From Agreia sp. PsM10 (lineage in GTDB: Bacteria > Actinomycetota > Actinomycetes > Actinomycetales > Microbacteriaceae), in NCBI RefSeq assembly GCF_030433855.1, contig NZ_JARUXC010000019.1:1-64000 (forward strand): 64,000 nt of DNA, written 5' to 3'. Position numbers and translations under genes: made by a program. Under the pieces are notes generated by a model. The model was given only the letters and a program-made list of their open reading frames with translations. It was not told where the DNA came from and did not search any database. How positions within the stretch are numbered: the stretch's first letter is position 1; each line of letters begins with the position of its first letter. Positions 34,648 to 42,700 of the stretch are shown one piece after another.

Positions 34648-34653
34648 TAAACT
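34648..34653 (+). promoter_or_regulatory. -10 element for pyrE (leaderless)
   Basis: TAAACT, six bases, then GTG 34660. It is the same hexamer as the xth promoter on the other strand, and each -35 region overlaps the other -10. Confidence 0.7.
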
Positions 34654-34659
34654 GGGGCT

Positions 34660-35208
34660 GTGACGAACGCGCGCCAGCAACTCATCGACTACATCTCCGC
34701 CGAAGCCGTCTTCCACGGCGACTTCACGCTCACGAGCGGCAAGAAGGCGAGCTACTACGTCGACCTGCGCAAGGTGAGCCTCGACCACCGCGTCGCGCCC
34801 CTCATCGGCCAGGTCATGATCGACGTCATCAAGGACATTCCCGACGTGTTCGCGGTCGGCGGCCTCACCATGGGAGCCGACCCCGTGGCATCCGCGATTC
34901 TTCACCAGGGCGCCGCCCAGGGCCTGGCCTACGACGCCTTCGTCGTGCGCAAAGAGCCGAAGGACCACGGCCGCGGCAAGCAGGTCGAAGGCCCCGAGCT
35001 CGAGGGCAAGCGCGTGATCGTGCTCGAAGACACGTCGACCACGGGCGGCTCCCCGCTCAAGGCCATCGAGGCGCTCGAGAAGGTCGGAGCGATCGTCGTG
35101 GGCGTTGCGGTCGTCGTCGACCGCAACACCGACGCACGCGAGCGCATCGAGAAGGCCGGTTACCCCTACTACTACGCGATCGGCCTGGCTGACCTCGGTC
35201 TCGAGTAG
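34660..35208 (+). CDS. pyrE: Orotate phosphoribosyltransferase
   Basis: 182 residues. It joins orotate to phosphoribosyl pyrophosphate in pyrimidine synthesis. The PRPP motif is VIVLEDTSTTGGSP (about 122-135), the N-terminal FTLTSGKKASYYVDLRK region binds orotate, and VRKEPKDHGRGKQVEG is the flexible catalytic loop. GTG 34660 is the start because of the -10 six bases upstream. It is divergent from xth and followed after 3 nt by the septum-formation-like gene. Confidence 0.95.
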   Translation: MTNARQQLIDYISAEAVFHGDFTLTSGKKASYYVDLRKVSLDHRVAPLIGQVMIDVIKDIPDVFAVGGLTMGADPVASAILHQGAAQGLAYDAFVVRKEPKDHGRGKQVEGPELEGKRVIVLEDTSTTGGSPLKAIEALEKVGAIVVGVAVVVDRNTDARERIEKAGYPYYYAIGLADLGLE

Positions 35209-35211
35209 AGC

Positions 35212-35853
35212 GTGACAGACCCGGTGGATGCCCCGGGCGGCGCGGGCGCTCGGCCTGCGACGCCGAGATGGCTGGTCGCGGTCGTCGCCTCGCTCGCCGC
35301 GGTGTTCATCGTGGTGCTGTTCTTCGTGCTGGGCCGACACCTGCCCTGGTTCGACGAGTCGGGTGCCGTGGCGCCGATACCCACCCCCACGGTGTCGGCG
35401 ACACCGACCGCTACCGCTGAACCCACTCCGACCCCTACACCCGAGCCCGCCGCGGAGACAGGGCCTGCGGCCGCCGGCGTTCACCCGTGGACCGAGCTCC
35501 GGGGAGGCGAGTGCCTGGATCCCTTCGGGTCGCCGTGGGACGAGACGTTCACGGTCGTGGACTGCGCCGTGCCGCACGCGGCCCAGCTGATCGCGCGCGT
35601 GTCGCTCAACCCCGACCCCGCCGCGGCCTATCCGGGCGAGGCCGCCATCACATCGCAGCTCAACCTGGCATGCACGGCTCCGACCGTGCTCGACTTCGCC
35701 GCGGCCGCCGCGTATCCCGACGTTCAGTGGCAGGCGAGCTATCCGGTCTCGGACGCGCAGTGGGCCGACGGACAGCGCGACTACTCGTGCTTCATCAGCA
35801 GGTCGTCGGGCGAACCGCTCGCCGGTTCCGTTCAGGTCGTCGCGGCGGGCTGA
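35212..35853 (+). CDS. Membrane-anchored septum-formation-like protein
   Basis: 213 residues. A short cytosolic start, one helix (WLVAVVASLAAVFIVVLFFVLG, about 20-41), a Thr/Pro linker (PTPTVSATPTATAEPTPTPT) and an extracellular domain with the pattern RGGECLDPFGSPW, FTVVDCAVPHAAQ, NLACTAP and DYSCFIS, which suggests two disulfides. This matches the actinobacterial septum-formation family, known by association and of unproven activity. GTG 35212 starts 3 nt after the pyrE stop, so cotranscription is likely. Confidence 0.78.
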   Translation: MTDPVDAPGGAGARPATPRWLVAVVASLAAVFIVVLFFVLGRHLPWFDESGAVAPIPTPTVSATPTATAEPTPTPTPEPAAETGPAAAGVHPWTELRGGECLDPFGSPWDETFTVVDCAVPHAAQLIARVSLNPDPAAAYPGEAAITSQLNLACTAPTVLDFAAAAAYPDVQWQASYPVSDAQWADGQRDYSCFISRSSGEPLAGSVQVVAAG

Positions 35854-35878
35854 CGGGCACGCATCGAGTTCGTGCCCG
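35854..35878 (+). terminator. Hairpin terminator after the septum-formation-like gene
   Basis: CGGGCACG (35854-35861), 9-base loop, CGTGCCCG (35871-35878), starting directly at the stop codon and followed by CTTGGCTTTA. Confidence 0.65.
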
Positions 35879-36171
35879 CTTGGCTTTAGTGGGCAGCGAA
35901 ACAAACTCAAAAATCTTTTCGGTCTGTTCCGAGGCGTCGCGCCCGTGTCGGCCGCGCTCACAACCTCCGGTTGACCAGTTGTTTTAAGACAACCCCGAAA
36001 TCGGAGGATTTGTAACCTTTTGGAGGGGGTGCCGGACTGACCCTCTTGGGGGCCTTGGCTTTTCTGGGAAAGTGCCTATAGCCTGACGGGGACGCAGCAT
36101 ATTCGCAGCATCACCCCTTTCGTCGACACCCGAAGTCAACGATGCCCCCGCTCGCTTATTTCAGGAGAACA
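35879..36171 (+). promoter_or_regulatory. Intergenic leader region of the LANTG protein gene
   Basis: An almost gene-free 293 bp, less GC-rich than its flanks. It holds a palindrome GTTGTTTTAAGACAAC (35978-35993, one mismatch), AAATCGGAGGATTTG (about 35998-36012), and a promoter: TTGGCT (36055-36060), 16-18 bp, TATAGC/TAGCCT (36077-36084). Transcription should start near 36091, which gives an 80-nt 5' leader. I see no further gene. Confidence 0.5.
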
Positions 36172-37077
36172 ATGTCCCGCACAATCCTTTCCCGCCTCGG
36201 CGCGGGCCTCGTCGCAACGGCTCTCGTTGCCGGCGGATCGCTCCTCGTCGCAGCGCCGGCTTCCGCCGCTAACGACATCGTCACGCCCAACTCCGTCGTC
36301 GAAAACACCTGGGGCACCGAGGGTGGCCTGACGGTCTCCGGCACCGGCACCGCTGGCGACGACCTGGTGGTGGACATCACCGACAACAACGTGGGCGAGT
36401 TCGACTACTTCGTCAACGACTCCAAGGACGTCGAGGTCGGCGCAGACGGCACGTACACCGTGACCTTCTTCTGGAACGAAGAGCAGAACGACTTCACGCG
36501 CCTTCCCCAGGTGGGCGACACCCCGTTCGCGTACATCCAGAACGTGACCGAGGGTTCCGAGGTCGAAGACATCTTCCTCCCGATCGCTGTCACCGCCTTC
36601 GTCCCCGCTGCACAGAACGTCGTCGTCGACCCGATCTGCCTCAGCGGTGACGCTGTGCGCGATCCCGGAGTCACCGTCTTCGCCACCGGCTTCGGCCAGG
36701 GCGAAGAGGTCACCTACGTTGTCACTGACGCGGCCGGAAACGTCGTTCCCGGCGACGACGAGCCCATCACTGCAGACGAGACCGGTTCGGTCGGACCCGC
36801 GCCCCTGAGCCTGTTCTCCTCCGCTGGCAACATCCCCGACGGCGTCTACACGATCACCTTCAGCAGCGCCACCGTCGCTGCGACGGCCGGTCTCATCACC
36901 GTCGGCAACTGCGAGGTTCCCGTTGCTCCGGTTGAGCCGGCAGCTGTTGCCGCTGCTCCGCAGCTGGCCAACACCGGTTCCTCCGACGCCGGCATCCTCG
37001 TCGGCGGCTCGGCTCTGCTGCTGCTCGTCGGTGCCGCCCTCGTGGTCGCCCGTCGTCGCCAGAACGCCGACGCGTAA
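36172..37077 (+). CDS. Secreted wall-anchored protein with LANTG sorting signal
   Basis: 301 residues. A signal peptide (MSRTILSRLGAGLVATALVAGG, cleavage after ASA at about residue 33) is followed by an acidic beta-rich ectodomain with two cysteines (DPICLSGDA, VGNCEVPV). The end has the motif LANTG, a hydrophobic helix (AGILVGGSALLLLVGAALVV) and ARRRQ. LANTG fits class E sortase anchoring. Function is unknown; two Ig-like modules are possible (about 40-130 and 150-255). ATG 36172 has AGGAGA close upstream. It is unusually well separated from its neighbours, with its own promoter and a strong terminator, which suggests high expression. Confidence 0.85.
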   Translation: MSRTILSRLGAGLVATALVAGGSLLVAAPASAANDIVTPNSVVENTWGTEGGLTVSGTGTAGDDLVVDITDNNVGEFDYFVNDSKDVEVGADGTYTVTFFWNEEQNDFTRLPQVGDTPFAYIQNVTEGSEVEDIFLPIAVTAFVPAAQNVVVDPICLSGDAVRDPGVTVFATGFGQGEEVTYVVTDAAGNVVPGDDEPITADETGSVGPAPLSLFSSAGNIPDGVYTITFSSATVAATAGLITVGNCEVPVAPVEPAAVAAAPQLANTGSSDAGILVGGSALLLLVGAALVVARRRQNADA

Positions 37078-37107
37078 CCTGAATCACCCGCCGATCTGAT
37101 CGGCACC

Positions 37108-37140
37108 CGAAGGGCCGAGACATTCCGTCTCGGCCCTTCG
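37108..37140 (+). terminator. Strong intrinsic-type terminator
   Basis: A perfect 14-bp stem (arm CGAAGGGCCGAGAC) around the loop ATTCC, followed by TCGTTCCC, 30 bp after the LANTG stop. Confidence 0.85.
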
Positions 37141-37161
37141 TCGTTCCCGCCGCCCTTTCCG

Positions 37162-37167
37162 TAGAGT
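37162..37167 (+). promoter_or_regulatory. -10 element for the DUF2207 gene (leaderless)
   Basis: TAGAGT, seven bases, then ATG 37175. Confidence 0.6.
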
Positions 37168-37174
37168 GAGCACC

Positions 37175-39043
37175 ATGCGCCCCATCCCCGTGACCGCACG
37201 TCTCTCGACCGCCCTCGTCGTCGCCGGTCTGGGGGTCACCGGGCTGGTGGCGGCCGCCCCCACGACCGCGACGGCACTCGATTCCGCACCCGTCGCATCC
37301 GGTGTCACGGCGGGCGTCGACGACTTCTCGTTCTCGTCGTACGACGCCGACTTCTACCTCGGCACCGATGCCGACGGCCGCTCGACGCTCACCACCGTCG
37401 AGACGTTCGTCGCCGAATTCCCCGAGGCCGATCAGAATCGCGGAATCCGACGGGCCATTCCGACGGAGTACGACGGGCATCCGACCGATGTGCGCGTCGA
37501 GAGCGTGGTCGACCAGAACGGGGAGCCGCGCGGTTTCGAGGCGGAGACGAACGACGACGGAGACTTCCTCGTGGTCACCGTGCGCGCCGACGACTTCGTG
37601 CACGGAGCGCAGACCTACTCGTTCACGTACACGCAGCACAACGTCACGAGGCATGCCGACGACACCGACGTCGACGAGTTCTACTGGGACACGGTGGGCT
37701 TCGACTCGGTGCAGAGCTTCGGGTCCGCGACGGCCAGGGTGCACGTGCCGGATTCGCTCGACGGCTCGCTGACCGGAGAGGCGAGCTGCTACGCCGGGCC
37801 CTACGCGTCGAACACTTCCTGCCCGGTCACGAGCGAGTCGGGCGACGGCGAGACCGTCATCACCGCGGGCGGGGTGCCCCTCGGTGCGCACGAGAACGTG
37901 ACCGTCGCCGTGGGGTTCGCCTCGAACACCTTCGTGCCGCGCGACGACTCGTACCTCGGCGCCTGGCAGGGATGGGCGCAGCTCGGCTCGGCGCTGGTCG
38001 CCCTGGCCGCGGCCGTGCTCGCGATCGTCTGGCGCACCACGGGTCTCCGGGATGCGCGCGGCCGGCCGACCATCATCGCCGAGTACACGCCGCCGCAGGC
38101 CGACGTCTTCACCTCGGCCGTGATCCTGAAGCGCACGAGCCGCGCCGCGGCATCCGGATTCGTCGCACTGGCTGTGCGGGGCAACCTGCAGATCGTCGAG
38201 AAGCCGAGCGAGAAGCTGTTCTCGAAGAAGCCGGAGTACTGGCTTCATGCGGTGCACAGCGACGGCCTGACGGCACAGGAGCTCGAGTTCTACCGGCTGA
38301 TCTTCGACGATTCGACCGACGGCAGGCGCGAACTCAGCAAGACCGACACGGCACTCGCGAAGGGCGTGCAGACGTTCCTCAAGTCCGTGCAAACGAAGGC
38401 CATCGCCGACGGCTACTACAAGAAGGGAACGGCGGGTCGGAGCCTGCTGCTCTCGGTGGTCGCCTTCGCGGCCGGCATTGCCACGATCGTCTTCGGCGCC
38501 ATGCTGAACTCGCAGGATCGGGGAGGGGCGCTGCCGTTCATTCCCATTGCGATCGGCATTCTGTGCGTCGGGCTGTCGTGGGTGATCCTGGCTCGCACGC
38601 CCCTCACCGCCTCCGGTGCCGAGCTGCGTGACTACCTCAAGGGCATCGAGCTCTACCTGACGGTGGCGGAGGAAGAGAGATTCCGCATGCTCCAGAGCCC
38701 CGAGGGGGCGCTGAAGACCCAGGTCAGCTCCCCTGACGGAGGCCAGATCGTGAAGATCTACGAGAGGCTCCTGCCCTACGCCGTGCTGTGGGGCGTCGAA
38801 GACGAGTGGGCGAAGGTGCTCGGAACGTACTACGAGAACCAGCAGACGCAGCCCGGGTGGTACGGCGGAACCGCGGGTTTCAACGCCGGATACTTCGCGG
38901 CCAGCGTCGGATCGTTCGCGGCCGCGTCTGCCGCAAGCTACTCGGGCAGCGCCGCCAGCACATCGTCGTCATCGAGCGGGGGATCCGGCGGCGGTGGATT
39001 CTCGGGAGGCGGCGGTGGCGGAGGTGGAGTGGGCGGCGTCTAG
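37175..39043 (+). CDS. DUF2207 membrane protein with Gly-rich C-terminus
   Basis: 622 residues: signal peptide (to ATA at about residue 34), a large extracellular beta domain, a helix near residue 265 (GSALVALAAAVLAIVW), a cytosolic part, two further helices (LLLSVVAFAAGIATIVFGAML, FIPIAIGILCVGLSWVIL) and a cytosolic tail. The tail ends in Ser/Gly runs (SSSSSGGSGGGGFSGG). This architecture is DUF2207, found next to LemA in many bacteria, of unknown function, possibly envelope stress. No lemA gene adjoins it here. Confidence 0.85.
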   Translation: MRPIPVTARLSTALVVAGLGVTGLVAAAPTTATALDSAPVASGVTAGVDDFSFSSYDADFYLGTDADGRSTLTTVETFVAEFPEADQNRGIRRAIPTEYDGHPTDVRVESVVDQNGEPRGFEAETNDDGDFLVVTVRADDFVHGAQTYSFTYTQHNVTRHADDTDVDEFYWDTVGFDSVQSFGSATARVHVPDSLDGSLTGEASCYAGPYASNTSCPVTSESGDGETVITAGGVPLGAHENVTVAVGFASNTFVPRDDSYLGAWQGWAQLGSALVALAAAVLAIVWRTTGLRDARGRPTIIAEYTPPQADVFTSAVILKRTSRAAASGFVALAVRGNLQIVEKPSEKLFSKKPEYWLHAVHSDGLTAQELEFYRLIFDDSTDGRRELSKTDTALAKGVQTFLKSVQTKAIADGYYKKGTAGRSLLLSVVAFAAGIATIVFGAMLNSQDRGGALPFIPIAIGILCVGLSWVILARTPLTASGAELRDYLKGIELYLTVAEEERFRMLQSPEGALKTQVSSPDGGQIVKIYERLLPYAVLWGVEDEWAKVLGTYYENQQTQPGWYGGTAGFNAGYFAASVGSFAAASAASYSGSAASTSSSSSGGSGGGGFSGGGGGGGGVGGV

Positions 39044-39079
39044 CCTGTCCAGCCCTCCGCGCGCAGGGCGTGCTCTCGG

Positions 39080-39085
39080 TAGCCT
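39080..39085 (+). promoter_or_regulatory. -10 element for the DUF1206 gene (leaderless)
   Basis: TAGCCT, six bases, then ATG 39092. Confidence 0.65.
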
Positions 39086-39091
39086 CGAACA

Positions 39092-39895
39092 ATGACCAAT
39101 TCTGCGAAGAGCGCCGCCCGCACCGCCACGAACAGTCGGGCGCTCGAGATCCTGGCCCGCACCGGCTTCGCCGTGCTCGGGCTGCTGCACATCCTGATCG
39201 GCGCCATCGCCATCGGCCTCGTCGGCGGATCGGGGGAGTCGGCCGACCAGTCTGGCGCCCTGAGCGAGCTCGCATCGAAGCCAGGGGGCATCGTCGTGAT
39301 CTGGGTCGTCGCCATCGGACTCTTCGCCCTGACCCTCTGGCAGATCGCGCAGGTGTTCCTGCTTCAGGAGCCCGACCCGAAGAAGAAGTGGGGCCGACGC
39401 GTCTCCGAGCTCGGCAAGGGAATCGCCTACGGCGCCGTCGGTGCCACCGCCCTGACGTTCGCGCTCGGGGGGTCGTCGAGTTCGTCGGACTCGAGCCAGA
39501 GCCTCAGCGCGAAGCTGCTCGCGAGCCCCGGAGGCGTGATCCTGCTGGTGATCGTGGGACTCGTGGTCGCGGGCATCGGCGTGGCCTTCGTGGTGCAGGG
39601 AGTGTTGAAGAAGTTCGAGAAGCACCTGGTCATTCCCGCGGGCACCACCGGCAAGGTCGTGCGTGGACTGGGGATCGGCGGCTACGTGGCGAAGGGCATC
39701 GCCCTGTTCGTCGTGGGCGTGCTGTTCGTGGTGGCCGCCGTGACCGCCGACCCGGAGAAGGCATCCGGCCTCGACGGCGCCCTCAAGGCGCTCATCGACC
39801 TACCCTTCGGGAAGGTCATCCTGGTCGCGGTCGGAATCGGCCTGATCGCCTACGGCCTCTTCTGCGCGGCCCGCGCCCGCTGGGCGAAGCTCTAG
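39092..39895 (+). CDS. DUF1206 membrane protein
   Basis: 267 residues with six helices as three repeats of a two-helix unit: ARTGFAVLGLLHILIGAIAIG, GKGIAYGAVGATALTFALGG and GIGGYVAKGIALFVVGVLFVV, each beginning with a Gly-rich turn. Family members are common in actinobacteria and cyanobacteria without a known role. The stop at 39895 lies 3 bp before a 70-nt structured repeat. Confidence 0.85.
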   Translation: MTNSAKSAARTATNSRALEILARTGFAVLGLLHILIGAIAIGLVGGSGESADQSGALSELASKPGGIVVIWVVAIGLFALTLWQIAQVFLLQEPDPKKKWGRRVSELGKGIAYGAVGATALTFALGGSSSSSDSSQSLSAKLLASPGGVILLVIVGLVVAGIGVAFVVQGVLKKFEKHLVIPAGTTGKVVRGLGIGGYVAKGIALFVVGVLFVVAAVTADPEKASGLDGALKALIDLPFGKVILVAVGIGLIAYGLFCAARARWAKL

Positions 39896-39898
39896 CCG

Positions 39899-39968
39899 GC
39901 AGCAGGTACCACCGCGGACTGAAGGTATCGGCGCACCGGGTGCTACAGTCCGCAGTGGGTGCTACTGC
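39899..39968. repeat. 70-nt structured repeat, copy 1
   Basis: Two 23-nt arms (39899-39921 and 39946-39968; 18 of 23 positions pair) around a 24-nt loop that itself folds as TCGG-CGCA-CCGG. It fits exactly between the DUF1206 stop and the opposing stop of the AbiEi-like gene. Copy 2 is at 41028; 62 of 70 bases are identical. Confidence 0.75.
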
Positions 39969-40925
39969 TCAGCGAGTGCAGGGGAGTCCCGCCTCGAGCA
40001 GGATGCGGCGTAGTTCACGCTTGTTGTTGACGTCGGCCGGCACCCAGCGGCTGACTCCATCTCCTTGCGCTCGAAGGTGGTCTTCGCGGATCTTCTCCTC
40101 GACGACCGCATCGCCGGGCGACATGCGATCGAGGTACTCGGGCTTGAGATACTTGCCCTTTCCGTCGAACTCTCCGATGCGCCGGAACTCGGGCCACTCG
40201 AAGTCGGTGTAGTAGTAGCCGCCTCGCGGGTTGACATGGCGCACCTGCAGCTCCGGTGAAGGAAATCCGAGCTCTGCGATGACCACGCGGCTGTGCGTCT
40301 CGCCCGGGTTGTCGGCGCCTGGTCTGCTGAACTCCACGGCTCGACGAGCCCGACTGAAGCCGCGCACGGCGCCGAGCGAATCGACGCTCTCGAGCACAGC
40401 CGACTTCACGAGCGGCCGGAACAGCGTCGACCGTCTCTCGTGCAGCGCGAAGTCGAGGGCGGTGACCGCGGTGATGAAGGGACTGACTCGCGCGAGGTCG
40501 ATGAGGGTGCGCAGGGGGCTGGTCACGAGCAGCCCGCCAGCCTGGACGACATCGTCGTCGGAAAGAAGCTCTTTGTGCACCGTCACTCCGTTCTTCGAAT
40601 GCGCGCCTGAACTCGGCGATACGACAACATGAACTGTCGAGGGCATCGAGGGGCGGATGGGCATACCCCAGAAGACCGCAGCCGAGAGGTGGCCGATGAT
40701 CGGCCGGGTGCGCCGAGTCTCGACGATGGCGTGAATCTGGGCGATGTGCCTGGCGCGTGGGTTCAGCGATGTCACCCGCTCGGTCTCGGCGTAGACGCCC
40801 CGATGTAACCGCGTCGACGTGCCCGACCGGTGGTCCCGTCGCACCTGGCGGGCTTCGCTGGGGGTGATGAAGGGACTGGAGGTGAGGATGAGCCCGGTAC
40901 GTGCGTTCCTGAGGTGTTCGTTCAT
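39969..40925 (-). CDS. AbiEi-like/DUF559-type protein (winged helix plus nuclease-like end)
   Basis: 318 residues. The N-terminus (ITPSEARQVRRDHRSGTSTRLHRGVYA) resembles the AbiEi antitoxin winged helix. The C-terminal third (YYTDFEWPEFRRIGEFDGKGKY and DAVVEEKIREDHLRAQG) has the D/E-x-x-K-type pattern of DUF559/Vsr-like nucleases. Proteins of this build are scattered through actinobacterial genomes in many copies with no proven role. No toxin gene adjoins it. It lies between two direct copies of a 70-nt structured repeat, with no nearby promoter that I can point to. ATG 40925 has no clear ribosome site. Confidence 0.78.
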   Translation of the reverse strand: MNEHLRNARTGLILTSSPFITPSEARQVRRDHRSGTSTRLHRGVYAETERVTSLNPRARHIAQIHAIVETRRTRPIIGHLSAAVFWGMPIRPSMPSTVHVVVSPSSGAHSKNGVTVHKELLSDDDVVQAGGLLVTSPLRTLIDLARVSPFITAVTALDFALHERRSTLFRPLVKSAVLESVDSLGAVRGFSRARRAVEFSRPGADNPGETHSRVVIAELGFPSPELQVRHVNPRGGYYYTDFEWPEFRRIGEFDGKGKYLKPEYLDRMSPGDAVVEEKIREDHLRAQGDGVSRWVPADVNNKRELRRILLEAGLPCTR

Positions 40926-41027
40926 GCGAAGAGGCTGCCGTGCGGACGAGGCCTCCCTTGTCGACTCAGAGAATCTGGGGAGTACTCGCGACGCGCGCCC
41001 CGCGGGCAGGACTGGACTGCACCGTTT

Positions 41028-41097
41028 GCAGCAGGTACCGCCGCGGACTGAAGGTACCGGCGCACCGGGGACAACAGTCCGCAGCGGGTACTTCTGC
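41028..41097. repeat. 70-nt structured repeat, copy 2
   Basis: Same orientation, arm and loop lengths as copy 1. At arm position 13 an A-T pair of copy 1 is a G-C pair here, and in the inner stem a T-G wobble pair is C-G, so changes keep the fold. It lies 17 bp past the HAD stop and upstream of the AbiEi-like start. A partial further copy GCAGCGGGTAC follows. Confidence 0.75.
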
Positions 41098-41114
41098 GGG
41101 CGCAGCGGGTACGA

Positions 41115-41915
41115 CTAGATCTCGTCGGACTCGAAAGGTTCTTCGCGGAGAAGGTCTTTCACACCCGACAGGATCTCGTCGGGGCGGAACGGGTACTTCT
41201 CGATCTCGGCCTGGTCGCTGATGCCGGTGAGCACCAGGATCGTGTGCAGGCCCGCCTCGATGCCGGCGACCACGTCGGTGTCCATGCGGTCGCCGATCAT
41301 GCCCGTGTTCTCCGAGTGGGCGCCGATGCGGTTGAGCGCCGAACGGAACATCATGGGGTTGGGCTTGCCCACCACATAGGGCTCCATGCCCGTGGCCTTC
41401 GTGATCAGGGCGGCGACCGCCCCGGTGGCCGGCATCGGGCCCTCGGCGCTCGGCCCCGTCGCATCCGGGTTCGTGACGATGAACCGCGCACCGGCCGAGA
41501 TCAATCGGATGGCGCGGGTGATCGCCTCGAACGAGTAGTTGCGCGTCTCGCCGACGACCACGTAGTCGGGGTCGGTGTCGGTCATGATGAACCCGGCCTC
41601 GTGCAGCGCGGTGGTGATGCCGGCCTCGCCGATCACGAAGGCGCTGCCGCCGGGCATCTGCGACTTGAGAAAGCTGGCGGTGGCGAGGGCCGAGGTCCAG
41701 ATCGCCTCTTCGGGAACCTCGAGACCGGATGCGCGGAGCCGGGCGCTGAGGTCGCGCGGCGTGTAGATGGAGTTGTTGGTGAGCACGAGGTAGGGCTTGC
41801 CCTCGTCGCGCCACTGCTGCAGAAGCTCGGCCGCGCCCGGAAGCGCGCGGTTCTCATGAACGAGGACGCCGTCCATGTCGGTGAGCCAGCATTCGATCTC
41901 ATCGCGTCGAGCCAT
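41115..41915 (-). CDS. HAD-superfamily IIA phosphatase (NagD-like)
   Basis: 266 residues. Motif I is CWLTDMDGVLVHEN (nucleophile Asp), motif II LVLTNNS, the cap domain follows, then VGKPNPMMF (Lys) and motif III/IV MIGDRMDTDVVAG. The family dephosphorylates sugar or nucleoside phosphates. ATG 41915 has AGGA upstream. It lies 56 bp downstream of mntR on the same strand; a functional link is not evident. Confidence 0.88.
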   Translation of the reverse strand: MARRDEIECWLTDMDGVLVHENRALPGAAELLQQWRDEGKPYLVLTNNSIYTPRDLSARLRASGLEVPEEAIWTSALATASFLKSQMPGGSAFVIGEAGITTALHEAGFIMTDTDPDYVVVGETRNYSFEAITRAIRLISAGARFIVTNPDATGPSAEGPMPATGAVAALITKATGMEPYVVGKPNPMMFRSALNRIGAHSENTGMIGDRMDTDVVAGIEAGLHTILVLTGISDQAEIEKYPFRPDEILSGVKDLLREEPFESDEI

Positions 41916-41971
41916 GGGAGAGTCCTTTCGTCGCCTGCCCTGCTCAGCCTAGCCGCGTCGACCTTGCGCGC

Positions 41972-42682
41972 TCAGATCGCAGATGAGATCCAGATCGACG
42001 AGGTGCCGGATGCCGTCACGGGCACGAGCGCGCCGGTCGCGTCGGTCGCCGAGCCGGCCCGTACGACGACGACGCCCTCCGCCTCCTGCGACACGACCGT
42101 GACCGTGGTCGACGGGCGGATTCCCCCGGCGGCGAGCGAGAGGAGCAGGGACGGATCGCGATCGCTGATGCGCACGACCGTGCCCGTGGTTCCGACGCCG
42201 GCCTGCGAGAGCAGCAACGCCGGCGACGAATGGACCGTGCCGTCCGCCGACGGGATGGGGTCTCCGTGCGGGTCGCTCCTCGGATGTCCGAGGCGTGCAT
42301 CGATCGCGTCGAGCAGTCGTTCGGAGATGGAGTGCTCGAGCACCTCGGCCTCGTCGTGCACCTCGTGCCAGTCGTAGCCCATCTCGTCGACCAGCCAGGT
42401 CTCGATGAGCCGGTGGCGCCGGATGACGCCCCGGGCCCGGGCGATGCCCTCGGCCGTGAGGGTCAGCGGCTTGTAGGGCTCGTAGTTGACGAGGCCGGCC
42501 GCGCTGAGCTTCTTCGCCATCTCGGTGACCGACGATGGAGCGACGCCCATGGTCGAGGCGAGTACGGAGGGGGTGACGGGGTCGGACTGCCACTCGGTGT
42601 GGTGGTAGATCGTCTTGAGATAGTCCTCGGCGGCCGAGTCGGCGTTCGGCTGGGTTCGTCGGGCCGGCTCGGGGATGCTCAT
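41972..42682 (-). CDS. mntR: Manganese-responsive repressor, DtxR/MntR family
   Basis: 236 residues: N-terminal winged helix (SVLASTMGVAPSSVTEMAKKL), a dimerisation and metal domain with the ligands of HRLIETWLVDEMGYDWHEVHDEAE and VLEHSISERLLDAIDARLGHP, and a C-terminal SH3-like (FeoA) domain. It represses manganese uptake when Mn2+ is high. ATG 42682 is 18 bp after the mntH stop, and a TAGGCT lies in that gap, so an internal promoter is possible in addition to the mntH one. The box at 43971-43992 is its likely operator, so the operon is autoregulated. Confidence 0.88.
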   Translation of the reverse strand: MSIPEPARRTQPNADSAAEDYLKTIYHHTEWQSDPVTPSVLASTMGVAPSSVTEMAKKLSAAGLVNYEPYKPLTLTAEGIARARGVIRRHRLIETWLVDEMGYDWHEVHDEAEVLEHSISERLLDAIDARLGHPRSDPHGDPIPSADGTVHSSPALLLSQAGVGTTGTVVRISDRDPSLLLSLAAGGIRPSTTVTVVSQEAEGVVVVRAGSATDATGALVPVTASGTSSIWISSAI

Positions 42683-42700
42683 GATCGCTCCAGCCTAGAG

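Noticed and set aside
36142-36171. Upstream ATG (36142) as start of the LANTG protein
   Set aside because: The ATG at 36172 has AGGAGA directly upstream and a standard signal peptide; the longer start adds non-signal residues.
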